Shown here piece by piece: positions 53,515-63,400 of a stretch of DNA of 64,000 nucleotides. Source of the DNA: an uncultured Hyphomonas sp. Its GTDB lineage: Bacteria > Pseudomonadota > Alphaproteobacteria > Caulobacterales > Hyphomonadaceae. The stretch covers positions 1,922,001 to 1,986,000 of the forward strand of contig NZ_OY787456.1 of NCBI RefSeq assembly GCF_963678875.1, read 5' to 3'. The notes under the pieces were generated by a model. The model was not told where the DNA came from. It saw only the letters and a program-made list of their open reading frames with translations, and ran no database searches. A program made the position numbers and the translations under genes. Each line of letters opens with the position of its first letter. Positions within the stretch are counted from its first letter, which is position 1.

Positions 53515-55059
53515 ATGATGAACGTGTGTACCACGATCATTGAGAACCCGCGCCTCCCGGTCAGCCTGGTGCTCTCCGCGGACGAGGTCAGAGCGGTCGC
53601 AAACACCGATACACAATCGTCGGGCACAGCGACCCTGCCCCCCATTTATCCGGAATGGTTGGGCGACCGGGCGTTTTCTGCGACGCACGGAGCGAGATTC
53701 AACTACGTGGTTGGAGAGATGGCGCGCGGCATCGCTACGCCACGTATGGTTGTCGAAGCTGTACGCGCCGGATGTGTGGGCTTCTATGGAAGTGCCGGCC
53801 TTGCCCTTGAAGAAATCGAGCGCGGATTGCGCAAGATCAAGGCTGAACTGGACGCCAGCCAGATCAACTGGGGCGCCAACCTGATCCATACGCCGCAACA
53901 GCCCGGCTATGAGGCAGCTGTCGTGGACCTCTTCCTGCGGGAGGGCGTACGGCGCGTGTCGGCGTCCGCTTACATGCGGCTTTCTCCTGAAATCGTCCGT
54001 TACACCGCTCTGGGTCTTCAGCGCGGCCCGGATGGAGACATCATCCGGACGAACCATGTTTTTGCGAAAGTTTCCCGCGCCGAGGTCGCCGAGCAATTCC
54101 TCGCGCCCGCGCCAGCGTCCATCCTGAAATCGCTTCTTGAGGCCGGCGCGATTTCTGAGGCGCAAGCAGAGCTTGCTGCCCGCGTCCCTGTTGCCGCAGA
54201 AATCACCGCCGAAGCTGATTCAGGCGGACACACTGATCGACGGTCTGCCGCCCCGCTCTTCTCATCAATCTGTGCCGCCCGGGACCGTGTTGCCACCAAG
54301 ACCGGGATTGATCCAAACACGATCCGGATCGGACTGGCCGGAGGGATCGCCACCCCGCATGCGGTTGCAGCAGCGTTCAGCATGGGGGCAGCCTATGTCC
54401 TTACCGGGTCCATCAATCAGGCCGCTGTAGAGTCCGGCCTTTCCCTGCCCGGACGCCAGCTGTTGGCGAAAGCCGGCCCGGCCGATGTGGCCATGACGCC
54501 TGCTGCGGACATGTTTGAACAGGGTGTAGAGGTTCAGGTCCTGAAACGCGGAACCCTGTTTGCTCCGAGAGGCAAAAAACTGTTTCAGCTCTACCGCTCC
54601 GGCGCTGCCTTCGAGACTCTGGCCCCCAAGGACCAGGCGTGGATCGAAGACGTACTGGGCGAACCCTTCGAAACCGCCTGGCAGGCAACACGCGAATACA
54701 TCCGGACTGTGAACCCCAAAGAGGCCGAACGGGCTGAATCTGACGGCAACAAGCGTCTGGCGCTTGTCGCGCGGCGGTACCTGTTTTCCGGGGCGCAACT
54801 CGCGCGTGAGGGCGACCCGGCCCGATTGGCAGACTACCAGATCTGGTGTGGACCGGCTCAAGGTGCGTTCAATGAATGGGTGGCGGGCACCTTCCTGGAA
54901 GACATTTCCAATCGCACCGTTCGCCAGATCGCCTGGAACCTGATGGAGGGCGCGGCCCGTATTACCCGCGCATCGCAATTGCGCGCTGTAGGCGTCGCGG
55001 TTCCCCCATCTGCCTTCAACTATGTGCCGCAACAATTTGCTCAATCGGAGGCTGCGTGA
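53515..55059 (+). CDS. pfaD: PfaD-type enoyl reductase (PUFA / secondary-lipid synthase component)
   Basis: A 514-residue FMN-dependent TIM-barrel enoyl reductase of the 2-nitropropane-dioxygenase superfamily, acting on the polyketide-like acyl chain of the Pfa complex. Match to PfaD: W-G-A-N-L-I-H-T-P near 118, I-T-A-E-A-D-S-G-G-H-T-D near 232, G-L-A-G-G-I-A-T-P-H-A-V near 272 and M-G-A-A-Y-V-L-T-G-S-I-N-Q-A near 293, then D-Y-Q-I-W-C-G-P-A near 440. The start is uncertain (GTG 53491, ATG 53515 or 53518). Its stop overlaps the next ATG by one base (TGATG). Confidence 0.93.
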   Translation: MMNVCTTIIENPRLPVSLVLSADEVRAVANTDTQSSGTATLPPIYPEWLGDRAFSATHGARFNYVVGEMARGIATPRMVVEAVRAGCVGFYGSAGLALEEIERGLRKIKAELDASQINWGANLIHTPQQPGYEAAVVDLFLREGVRRVSASAYMRLSPEIVRYTALGLQRGPDGDIIRTNHVFAKVSRAEVAEQFLAPAPASILKSLLEAGAISEAQAELAARVPVAAEITAEADSGGHTDRRSAAPLFSSICAARDRVATKTGIDPNTIRIGLAGGIATPHAVAAAFSMGAAYVLTGSINQAAVESGLSLPGRQLLAKAGPADVAMTPAADMFEQGVEVQVLKRGTLFAPRGKKLFQLYRSGAAFETLAPKDQAWIEDVLGEPFETAWQATREYIRTVNPKEAERAESDGNKRLALVARRYLFSGAQLAREGDPARLADYQIWCGPAQGAFNEWVAGTFLEDISNRTVRQIAWNLMEGAARITRASQLRAVGVAVPPSAFNYVPQQFAQSEAA

Positions 55060-58000
55060 TGCCCAAACAGACCGCTGCGCCTGTCGCCATCGTCGGTCTT
55101 GGTTCTGTGTTTCCCGGACGCGGTGACGTTACGGGGTTCTGGCGGGACCTGTTTGAAGGCCGGGACCTGATCACCGATGTGCCGCCCAGCCATTGGCTGG
55201 TTGAGGATTACTATGATGAAGACCCGAAAGCCAAAGACCGGACCTATGGCCGGCGGGGCGGCTTCATCAATCCGCTCGCTTTCGATCCGCTCTATTTCGG
55301 CATCCCGCCGAAAGCGATGGAGGGAACGGATTCCGCACAGTTGCTCGCGCTGATCGCTGCGCAGATGACGCTGGAAGATATTGAGCGTGACTCTGGCGGC
55401 ATGATCGACAAATCACGCACAAGCATCATCCTTGGCGTGGCATCAGCGACGGAGATGACCGCCCACATGGCCGGACGTCTCCAGCGGCCATCCTGGATCG
55501 ATGCCATGCGCCAGGCTGGCCTACCGGAAAGCCAAGTCCAGGATATCGCCCGGAAAATCGAAGACCACTACGTCGACTGGCAGGAAGCAACCTTCCCCGG
55601 CCTGCTGGGCAATGTCATTGCCGGCCGGATCGCGAACCGGTTTGATCTGACGGGAAGCAACTACGTCACCGACGCGGCCTGCGCTTCAAGCCTCTCAGCC
55701 TTGCAGATCGCACTGCACGAACTGCGCGCCGGAGATAGCGACACAGTTCTGACAGGTGGCGTGGACGCCCTGAACGACATCCTGATGTATATGTGTTTCT
55801 CCAAGACACCGGCCTTGTCGCCATCGGGGGACTGCCGGCCGTTTTCGACCCGTGCAGATGGCACGATGCTGGGAGAAGGCATCGGTATGCTCGCATTGCG
55901 TCGGCTGGATGACGCCGAGCGGGATGGAAACAAAATCTATGCGGTCATCAAGGGCCTGGGCGGCGCGTCGGATGGCAAAGGAACGGCGATCTACAGCCCG
56001 GTCCCTCACGGACAGGCCCGGGCCCTGAAACGCGCCTATGAGCAGGCGGGATATGATCCGTCCACAGTCGACCTTGTTGAGGCGCACGGCACCGGAACCA
56101 AAGCGGGCGACAAGGCCGAAATCGAAGGACTTCATCTCGTGTTCGGCGAACATGCCGGGAAAGAGCCCTGGTGTGCGATCGGCTCCGTCAAAGCCCAGAT
56201 CGGGCACACAAAGGCAGCGGCCGGCTCTGCAAGCCTGATCAAGGTAGCCCATGCCTTGAGCCGAAAAGTATTGCCCCCGACTATCAAGGTTGAAGAACCC
56301 GCAGACGCCATCAAGAACAGTCCGGCATTCTATCTCAACACAGAGGCCCGCCCCTGGATTTCTTCCAAAAAGCGCCCCCGCCGGGCATCCGTAAGTTCGT
56401 TCGGGTTCGGAGGAAGCAACTTCCATGTGACCCTTGAAGAATACACTGGGCCGAATGCCGTAAAACCCTGGCGGACCCTGCCTTCTGAACTGTTTCTCTT
56501 CTCTGCAGAAACCGAGGCAGCGCTCGCGTCTCAAATGGAAGCGTTCCGGTCCGGAATATCAGATGATGGTTTCGCATTCCGCGCTTCGGAAGCACAAAGT
56601 GTTTTTGATCCCACAGCGCCAGCCCGGGCGGCGATCGTCGCGCAATCTCCAGAAGACCTGGTCGCAAAGGCAACCAGTGTCACAGACGCCCTGCAGAAAG
56701 GTGAAATTGGCTCCCGCCCTCTGAAGTCTGGTTGCCACGTGTCGCTGGATCCCCCGACCGACGGCAAAGTCGCTTTCATGTTCTCCGGTCAGGGCAGCCA
56801 ATACGTCAACATGGGCGCTGATCTCGCAATGGCCTTCCCGGAAGCGAGAAAGATCTGGGATGATGCGGCGACCCACAAACACGCTGGGGCGTTGAAGCTT
56901 CACAGGCTGGCATTTCCACCAGCGGCCTTCGACCAGGTCGAACATGGCGACCAGACCGACCGGTTGAAAGCCATGGAGCATGCACAACCAGCCATCGCGG
57001 CGGTTGCCCTGTCGCATCTCGCCCTGCTCGCTCAATCCGGCATCAGGGGCGATATGGCCGCCGGGCACAGCTTCGGCGAGATCATGGCTCTGCACTATGG
57101 CGGCGCGATGAATATGCAAGGCGCCCTGTCGGCCGCTATCGATCGTGGCGCTCTGATGGCCAAAGCGGCCCAGTCCAGTTCAGGTTCCATGATGGCCGTT
57201 CAGGCAGCTTCAGAAGACGTCGGACACATCATCGCCCGCTTCAGCCCGGACCTTGTCCTGGCCAACGACAACGGCCCCAGCCAGGTGGTACTTTCCGGGC
57301 CGACAGATATTGTGAACAGCGCCCTTGAGGCGTGTACTCAGGAAGGCCTCAAAGCTCGCCTCCTGCCGGTGGCTACCGCTTTCCACTCCAGGATTGTGGC
57401 CTCTGCCGTTGATCCGTTTGCATCAACCCTGAAGAAATTGCGCCCGCGCAAACCTTCGCTACCTGTATATGCAAATGCGACGGCAGAACCATACGCCACC
57501 CCCGCAACCCAGATGCCTGAGGAAATTGCCAATCAGCTCGCCTCGCCCGTCAGGTTCAGGGAATTGGTTGAACGCATGTATGCGGACGGTGCCCGGATAT
57601 TTGTGGAAGTCGGACCAGGTTCGGTGGTCACAGGTCTGGTGGACGATGTCCTCGGATCCCGCCCGCACAAATCCTTTTCACTCGACAACAAGCGTGTGAA
57701 CGGTGTGACGCAATTCCTGTCCACGCTGGGTGCATTGTCCGTTGCAGGCTTATCCGTTGATTTCGCATCACTGTTCGAAGACCTGCCGGCCGAACCGCCT
57801 CGTCCAGCCCCGCCGAAGCATGCTGTCATGATTTCGGGAGCCAATTATGGAAAGCCCTACCCGCCGCCGGAAGGCGCCGCTGGGAAAGCTTTGCCTAACC
57901 CGGAACGGAATCCAAATCCCGTTGCCGATACACCCTCATCATCAGCAGGGCGCCATCAACAAACTCCCTCTCCCCAACTGTCCACCAAACCCAAGTCCCA

Positions 58001-59009
58001 GGAACAAGTCATGCCGGATTCATCCTACTCGTCGTTCCCATCCATGCCGTCCTACGAACCTTCCGGGTCAGCGGGAGAAACGCCGGCTGAACGGGTGTTG
58101 ATGGAAGTATCGCGCCGACATTCGGAATTCATGAGCATGGCCTCATCCGCCCATGCTGCTTATCTGAACACCGTCTCTCAGGTGATGAGCGGAACGGCTG
58201 CGTCGCCAACCCAACCGGCCAAAGCGCTCCCCATGCCCGCGCCAGCGCCTGCGGCACCAACGGCTCCTGCACCGCGTCAGCCTGAACCGGTTGTTGAACA
58301 GGCGTCCGCCTTCGCTCGCCCAACCGCAGCACCCACCGAAACACCTCGCCCTCAACCAGCAGCGGCGCCGATGAAGACTGCCCCCCTGGCAGCCGCACCT
58401 TCGAAAAATCCACCACCACCAAAGCCCGCGCCCGTTGCCGCAGCTCCCGAACTGGATGCGGTCGCGCTCGTCCGCGGGATCATTGCGGATAAAACCGGCT
58501 ATCCGGAAGACATGCTGGACGTGGACATGGACCTGGAGGGAGAACTCGGTGTGGACTCCATCAAGCAGGTGGAGATCCTCTCGACAATTCGGGAACAGCT
58601 TCCTGACCTGCCAGAAATCGATCCCGAACGCCTCGTTGAACTTCGCACCATCGCGGCAATTGCTGAGATGGTGTCCGGCTCGGATAAAGATCCGCAAGCT
58701 GAGCCAGTAAAGCAAGCCGCGCCGGTCAAGGCACCCGAGGCCGCTTCAACTGTTCAATCCAGCACCCCAAATGCAAATGGCGCCATTACTCCGGATATCG
58801 TCCGATCCCTGATCGCAGACAAAACCGGCTATCCCAGCGATATGCTGGAAGATGACATGGATTTGGAAGGTGAGCTTGGCGTCGACTCCATCAAGCAGGT
58901 GGAGATCCTGTCTGCACTCCGTGAGCAACACCCGGACCTGCCGGAAGTCGATCCGGAAGTTCTGGTGGAACTCCGGACCATCAGGGCGATCGCTGATTTT
59001 TTTGCCTGA
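55059..59009 (+). CDS. pfaA: PfaA-type polyketide-like synthase, KS-AT-ACP-ACP
   Basis: A 1316-residue multidomain synthase. Ketosynthase (about 8-440): C208 in D-A-A-C-A-S-S, His in A-H-G-T-G-T near 341 and I-G-H-T near 381. Malonyl-type acyltransferase (about 570-860): F-S-G-Q-G-S-Q-Y near 573 and the Ser in G-H-S-F-G-E near 670. A Pro/Ala-rich linker follows (about 980-1125). Two acyl carrier domains carry L-G-V-D-S-I-K-Q-V near 1165 and 1274. Classical PfaA has five or more ACPs and a C-terminal KR; here there are two, and the KR lies in the -1 frame. ATG 55059 has GGAG upstream. It ends D-F-F-A at TGA 59007, two codons after T TTT TTT. Confidence 0.95.
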   Translation: MPKQTAAPVAIVGLGSVFPGRGDVTGFWRDLFEGRDLITDVPPSHWLVEDYYDEDPKAKDRTYGRRGGFINPLAFDPLYFGIPPKAMEGTDSAQLLALIAAQMTLEDIERDSGGMIDKSRTSIILGVASATEMTAHMAGRLQRPSWIDAMRQAGLPESQVQDIARKIEDHYVDWQEATFPGLLGNVIAGRIANRFDLTGSNYVTDAACASSLSALQIALHELRAGDSDTVLTGGVDALNDILMYMCFSKTPALSPSGDCRPFSTRADGTMLGEGIGMLALRRLDDAERDGNKIYAVIKGLGGASDGKGTAIYSPVPHGQARALKRAYEQAGYDPSTVDLVEAHGTGTKAGDKAEIEGLHLVFGEHAGKEPWCAIGSVKAQIGHTKAAAGSASLIKVAHALSRKVLPPTIKVEEPADAIKNSPAFYLNTEARPWISSKKRPRRASVSSFGFGGSNFHVTLEEYTGPNAVKPWRTLPSELFLFSAETEAALASQMEAFRSGISDDGFAFRASEAQSVFDPTAPARAAIVAQSPEDLVAKATSVTDALQKGEIGSRPLKSGCHVSLDPPTDGKVAFMFSGQGSQYVNMGADLAMAFPEARKIWDDAATHKHAGALKLHRLAFPPAAFDQVEHGDQTDRLKAMEHAQPAIAAVALSHLALLAQSGIRGDMAAGHSFGEIMALHYGGAMNMQGALSAAIDRGALMAKAAQSSSGSMMAVQAASEDVGHIIARFSPDLVLANDNGPSQVVLSGPTDIVNSALEACTQEGLKARLLPVATAFHSRIVASAVDPFASTLKKLRPRKPSLPVYANATAEPYATPATQMPEEIANQLASPVRFRELVERMYADGARIFVEVGPGSVVTGLVDDVLGSRPHKSFSLDNKRVNGVTQFLSTLGALSVAGLSVDFASLFEDLPAEPPRPAPPKHAVMISGANYGKPYPPPEGAAGKALPNPERNPNPVADTPSSSAGRHQQTPSPQLSTKPKSQEQVMPDSSYSSFPSMPSYEPSGSAGETPAERVLMEVSRRHSEFMSMASSAHAAYLNTVSQVMSGTAASPTQPAKALPMPAPAPAAPTAPAPRQPEPVVEQASAFARPTAAPTETPRPQPAAAPMKTAPLAAAPSKNPPPPKPAPVAAAPELDAVALVRGIIADKTGYPEDMLDVDMDLEGELGVDSIKQVEILSTIREQLPDLPEIDPERLVELRTIAAIAEMVSGSDKDPQAEPVKQAAPVKAPEAASTVQSSTPNANGAITPDIVRSLIADKTGYPSDMLEDDMDLEGELGVDSIKQVEILSALREQHPDLPEVDPEVLVELRTIRAIADFFA

Positions 59010-59041
59010 GGGGCGGCACGCCTGAACCGGCGGTCCGTCCC
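58997..59041 (+). other. Candidate -1 ribosomal frameshift site (slippery heptamer plus stem-loop)
   Basis: The seven T at 58997-59003 sit in the PfaA frame as ga-T TTT TTT, the X XXY YYZ pattern of -1 slippery sites. Six bases (GCCTGA, including the stop) separate it from a stem-loop at 59010-59041: GGGGCGG with CCGTCCC (one G-T pair), and inside it CGCC with GGCG around TGAACC. AGGG at 58983-58986 lies ten bases upstream. The -1 frame is open from 58997 through the whole KR. Slippage would give a 1799-residue KS-AT-ACP2-KR protein. Confidence 0.6.
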
Positions 59042-59080
59042 GGCGCGACAGACGCAGGGAATGCGCCATATCTGAATGCC

Positions 59081-60457
59081 GTGCGGGTTCTTCAGTCTGC
59101 ACGCGTTGCAGGCGACGACCCTTCACCTGCATTGAAGCGACTCGGCCTCATTCAGATCACGAGCGCGGCCCCGGAATATGCCGAAGCAATCCAAGATGCC
59201 ATTGAAGCAAATGGTGGTGACGCCAAAATCGTCTCAGCGCCACAACATCCCGGCTTGTGCCTGTTCACCGAAGGATTAGTGGAGCGTGCGCCGGCCGAAC
59301 GGGATTATTTGGCACTGCAAGCGGCTCTGCAGTCCTATGGCGATGTCCATGCCGTCATGCTGAACCGCGCAGCGGCTGATGCCCTGCACGATATTGGTGG
59401 TCTTTCCGGTCTTTGCCGTTCCATCAGAATCGAACGGTCGGACAAGCAGGTATTTGCCCTGTCCTTCCATGATACCCATTCCATCCATGAGGACGCCAGA
59501 AACATTGTTCGGGCACTGAGCCTCCCGCGCGATGATTACACGCTGACGCAAAGGGGCGTTTGTCGTGACGTCCCAAGTGAAGAGGTCAGCCCGCCACCCA
59601 CGTCTGCATCTCTTCCCGGCACTCCTGTCTGGTTGGTCTCTGGCGGGGCCCGGGGTGTGACAGCTGACTGTACGATTGAACTCGCCAGGCGCACGGGAGG
59701 GAGCTTCATCCTGCTTGGCCGCTCGGATGTCACCTCGTGGCCGTCATGGCTTGAGCCGGAAACAGACCTGAAGGCGCTTCGCGGTGCCTTGGCCCGAAAC
59801 AAATCTCATCCTGATGTTCCGCCAACGCCCAAAGAGATCGACCGTTACGCCAGAAAACTGTTGGCGGGTGCAGAAATCACCTCGACCCTGAACGCAATCG
59901 AGGCAGTTGGAGCCAGGGCGCGTTATGTGCAAGTCGATATCGGGAACCAGGTAGGCCTTCGCGCCGAGATAGACCGTCTTGTGACGGAAGAAGGCACAAT
60001 CACGGGGCTTATTCACGGCGCAGGCGTGTTGTCCGACGGCCTTGTCGACCAGCTTGATCTGAACAGCTTCGAAACCGTGTTTGCTCCGAAAGTCACGGGA
60101 TTGGAGACCATTCTTTCCTGTCTCGACCTACAGGCCCTGACTCACATAGGTTTATTCTCCTCAGCGTCTGCAGTCTTCGGAAACCAGGGACAGGCGAATT
60201 ACGCCGCCGCAAATACGTGGCTCAACAATGTTGCTGTCCAACTCGCCGCCACAATGCCCGCTACCCAAGTTAAGGCGTTTTGCTGGGGGCCATGGCACGG
60301 AGGCATGGTCGACGATGCCTTGGCTCGCATGTTTGCCGAGCGTGGCATTGGCCTCATCACGCGCCCGGAAGGCGCGCGCATCTTCGCAGACCAACTTCTC
60401 AACGCCCCTCATGATCAGGTCCGTTTCGTTGTGGGCGATGAATGGGGCGACGTATGA
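59081..60457 (+). CDS. PfaA-type ketoreductase domain (in -1 frame to the ACP protein)
   Basis: A 458-residue frame from GTG 59081; the same frame is open from 58997, right at the T run. It has a structural half (about 1-185) and a catalytic Rossmann half with S-G-G-A-R-G-V-T-A-D near 188, I-H-G-A-G-V-L near 310, F-S-S-A-S-A-V-F near 353 and the Tyr in G-Q-A-N-Y-A-A-A-N near 370. This is the KR that reduces 3-keto chains and is normally the C-terminal part of PfaA. The GTG has no good ribosome site, which favours translation as an extension of PfaA. Its stop overlaps the next ATG (ATGA). Confidence 0.9.
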   Translation: MRVLQSARVAGDDPSPALKRLGLIQITSAAPEYAEAIQDAIEANGGDAKIVSAPQHPGLCLFTEGLVERAPAERDYLALQAALQSYGDVHAVMLNRAAADALHDIGGLSGLCRSIRIERSDKQVFALSFHDTHSIHEDARNIVRALSLPRDDYTLTQRGVCRDVPSEEVSPPPTSASLPGTPVWLVSGGARGVTADCTIELARRTGGSFILLGRSDVTSWPSWLEPETDLKALRGALARNKSHPDVPPTPKEIDRYARKLLAGAEITSTLNAIEAVGARARYVQVDIGNQVGLRAEIDRLVTEEGTITGLIHGAGVLSDGLVDQLDLNSFETVFAPKVTGLETILSCLDLQALTHIGLFSSASAVFGNQGQANYAAANTWLNNVAVQLAATMPATQVKAFCWGPWHGGMVDDALARMFAERGIGLITRPEGARIFADQLLNAPHDQVRFVVGDEWGDV

Positions 60458-63400
60458 CCCCCTTTGAGCCTGTCGCGATTGTCGGACAGGGCTGTGTTTT
60501 GCCTGGTGCGCATTCGCCCGATCATCTGTCCAAAATAATTTCAGACCGCAGAGTTGTTTATGGCAAAGTCGACTCCACCGATCTGGGGCTTACGGACGAC
60601 GATAAAAACAAGCATCCTTTTGTTTCGGGACGCGTGAGGGGTTTTGAAAGCGTCTTTGACCCTGAGCATTTTCGGCTGAAGTCCATTGCTGCCAATGAGT
60701 TGGACCCGGTCTGCAAATGGCCGCTTCAGGCAGCGCTTGATGCATGGGAAGATGCATCAAGCCCGAAGGTGAAACCTTCGGCACTGGGTGTTTTCGTTGC
60801 AAACCTTTCCTATCCGTCAGCGGGACATGTGGAATTCGCGTCCCGGCTCTGGAGCCGCGAAGCCCTTCCCCCAGCACATTTCACTTTGAATTCGGCTTTG
60901 CCGTCCCGCCTGATCGCCGAAGCGTTACGCTCTACCGGTCCTTGCCTTTCACTCGATGCCGCGTGTGCGTCCTCCCTTTACGCAATCGACATCGCCTGCA
61001 GGAAACTGCAAACCCGGCAGATAGACTGCGGCCTTGTTGCAGGCGTAAACGCCGCCGATAATCTGATCCTGCACATTGGCTTCGACGCGCTGAATGCATT
61101 GAGTCCAACAGGCCGGTCCCGACCGTTTGTGAAAGGCGCCGATGGCCTGGTGCCGTCCGAAGGTGCTGCCGCGCTGGTGTTGAAACGCCTGAGTGATGTG
61201 CAGCCAGGCGAGAAAGTCCATGGCGTTATCCGAGGTAGCGGCCTTTCAAATGACGGTCGCCGCAAAGGTCTCCTCGCACCCGCTTCGGAAGGACAGGCAG
61301 ACGCCATGCGACTCGCTCTGGAGAGCGGCAATATTGATCCGCACACAATCCAGTATCTGGAGTGCCACGCCACCGGTACCGCTGTTGGTGACGGCGTTGA
61401 AATCTCATCCATTGAAACGGCCTATGCCGGTTGCGAACATTTGCCCCTGGGATCACTCAAGGCGAACACCGGGCATCTCATAACTGTTGCAGGCCTTGCG
61501 AGCGTTCTCAAACTGACAGGTGCAATGGCGCGGGAGCACCTGCCGCCCACCCCGTTGGAAGGAGCAGTTCTTGAGCCACTCCGACAGTCAAACCTGAAAG
61601 TTTTGTCCAGCCAAAGCGATTGGGAAAAAGGACAATCTCCGAGACGGGCTGCGATTAGCAATTTTGGTTTTGGTGGCAACAATGCGCACCTGATCCTCGA
61701 ACAGTATCAACCTGCTACGCGGCAAGGCCGCAACAGAGGGTTCAAACCGTCTCCTGCTCCGGACATCGTCATTTGTGCCGCCGCGCTTATGGCCGGCCAT
61801 GACAGAACAACTGACGCAGTGCTTCGGCGTCTCATGAACCAGCCGGTGAAGCCCTCAGGAAAGCTGGAAGAAATCGGCGCTAACGCTGCAAACGCAAGAA
61901 CGCCCCCAAACGACTTAAAGCAGGCTGAACCTCAGCAATTGGCAATTTTGTCGACGGTCAGTGAAGCCCTGGAGAAAATTTCATCGATCGATACGGATGA
62001 GACAGGCGTTTTTGCGGGCATGGCCTGCGCGGCCGATTCTGCTCGATGGGCACTCAGGGAGAGAATGCAGTCTTCCGGCCATCCTCCGGACGACATCGCC
62101 CCGAAGCTCGATGCAGCGATGGTGCTCGGCGCCATGGCGAACATGACGGCGAACCGCATTACGTTCGGACGGGACATCCGCGGCATGGGATACGCCGTGT
62201 CGGCGGACGCCGCGAGCGGCCTTGCCGCCATGGACCTTGCGATCGATGCGCTGCGCGCTGGCCGCCTGTCGACTGCTGTCGTCGCGGCGGCTGACTTTGC
62301 GACCGAACCAGTCCGCTCAGAAGCGCTGCGCGCGCTGAAAGGGCTGGAGAATCCGGGAGACGCCGCAGCGGCGCTTGTTCTGAAACGACGCGAAGACGCG
62401 GAATCCGCCGGAGACCCGATACTGGCTTCAGTCGGGTCGATTGAGTGGAAGAATGCCAAAGCCCGGCAAGAAGCTGATCTGTTCACCTCGCTCTATGGCA
62501 CAGCTCCGGACGCGGACTCGCTGGTCCGGGTTGCCCTTGAAGTGCTGTTGAATGCTCACAGCCACAAACTAACGCCGGACGGGGCAGTCCCCACCCTATC
62601 GCCCAATCGAAAGAAATCCCGGATCTCTGTGCCAGCCGGACGGGCAAATGCCGGCGTCTCAGCGTCGCTCGCGCTGGCACCGCCCATGGTAATGCCAGAT
62701 CCATTGAGACCGCCCCCCCACCTTTTCCACGCCGCAGCGGGCAGCAGGCAGACACTCGGAGACAGGCTGCTGGCCGGGCGCGAAGGCGGACGGGGAAACT
62801 TCCGGATCGCGCTTGTTGCCTCGGGCAATGACGAAATCACCCGCCTGCGTACAGACGCAGCAAAGCAACTCGCACGAGGTGAAGCGCCGGACGGCGAAGG
62901 AGTTTACTACGGCGAGGGTGAGCCAGAAGGCGAGCTCGCGTTCATGTTTACCGGCTCCGCCGCGGTCTATCCGAGAATGGCCAGGCGCCTCCTGATGGCG
63001 TTTCCCGAAATCCGGAAAAAACTCTCGAAACTGTCGCGCGCGGAAGAGATCGCCGCCCTGCTATCGCATGCAAGCCTGTCGGAATTCGAACAGCTTTGCG
63101 CCGGTACGCTCGTCAGCCAGGCACATGCCATTCTCTGGCTGGATATTCTGAAAGTAAAACCAGACGCAGCGATCGGACTGTCCTTGGGAGAGTCCAACGC
63201 CCTGTTTTCCTTTGGGTACTGGAAAGATCCCGGCGCACTCCTCGATGAAATTTCAAACGCTGCCATGTATGAGCGGCATATCGGCGGTGAATTCGAAACC
63301 GCCAAACAGGCATGGGGCCCGAACGTCCCAACCGATTGGACAAACTGGCGGCTGCAGGCACCGGTTGGAGATGTCCAAGCCGCTCTCCCGCAGCATCCGG

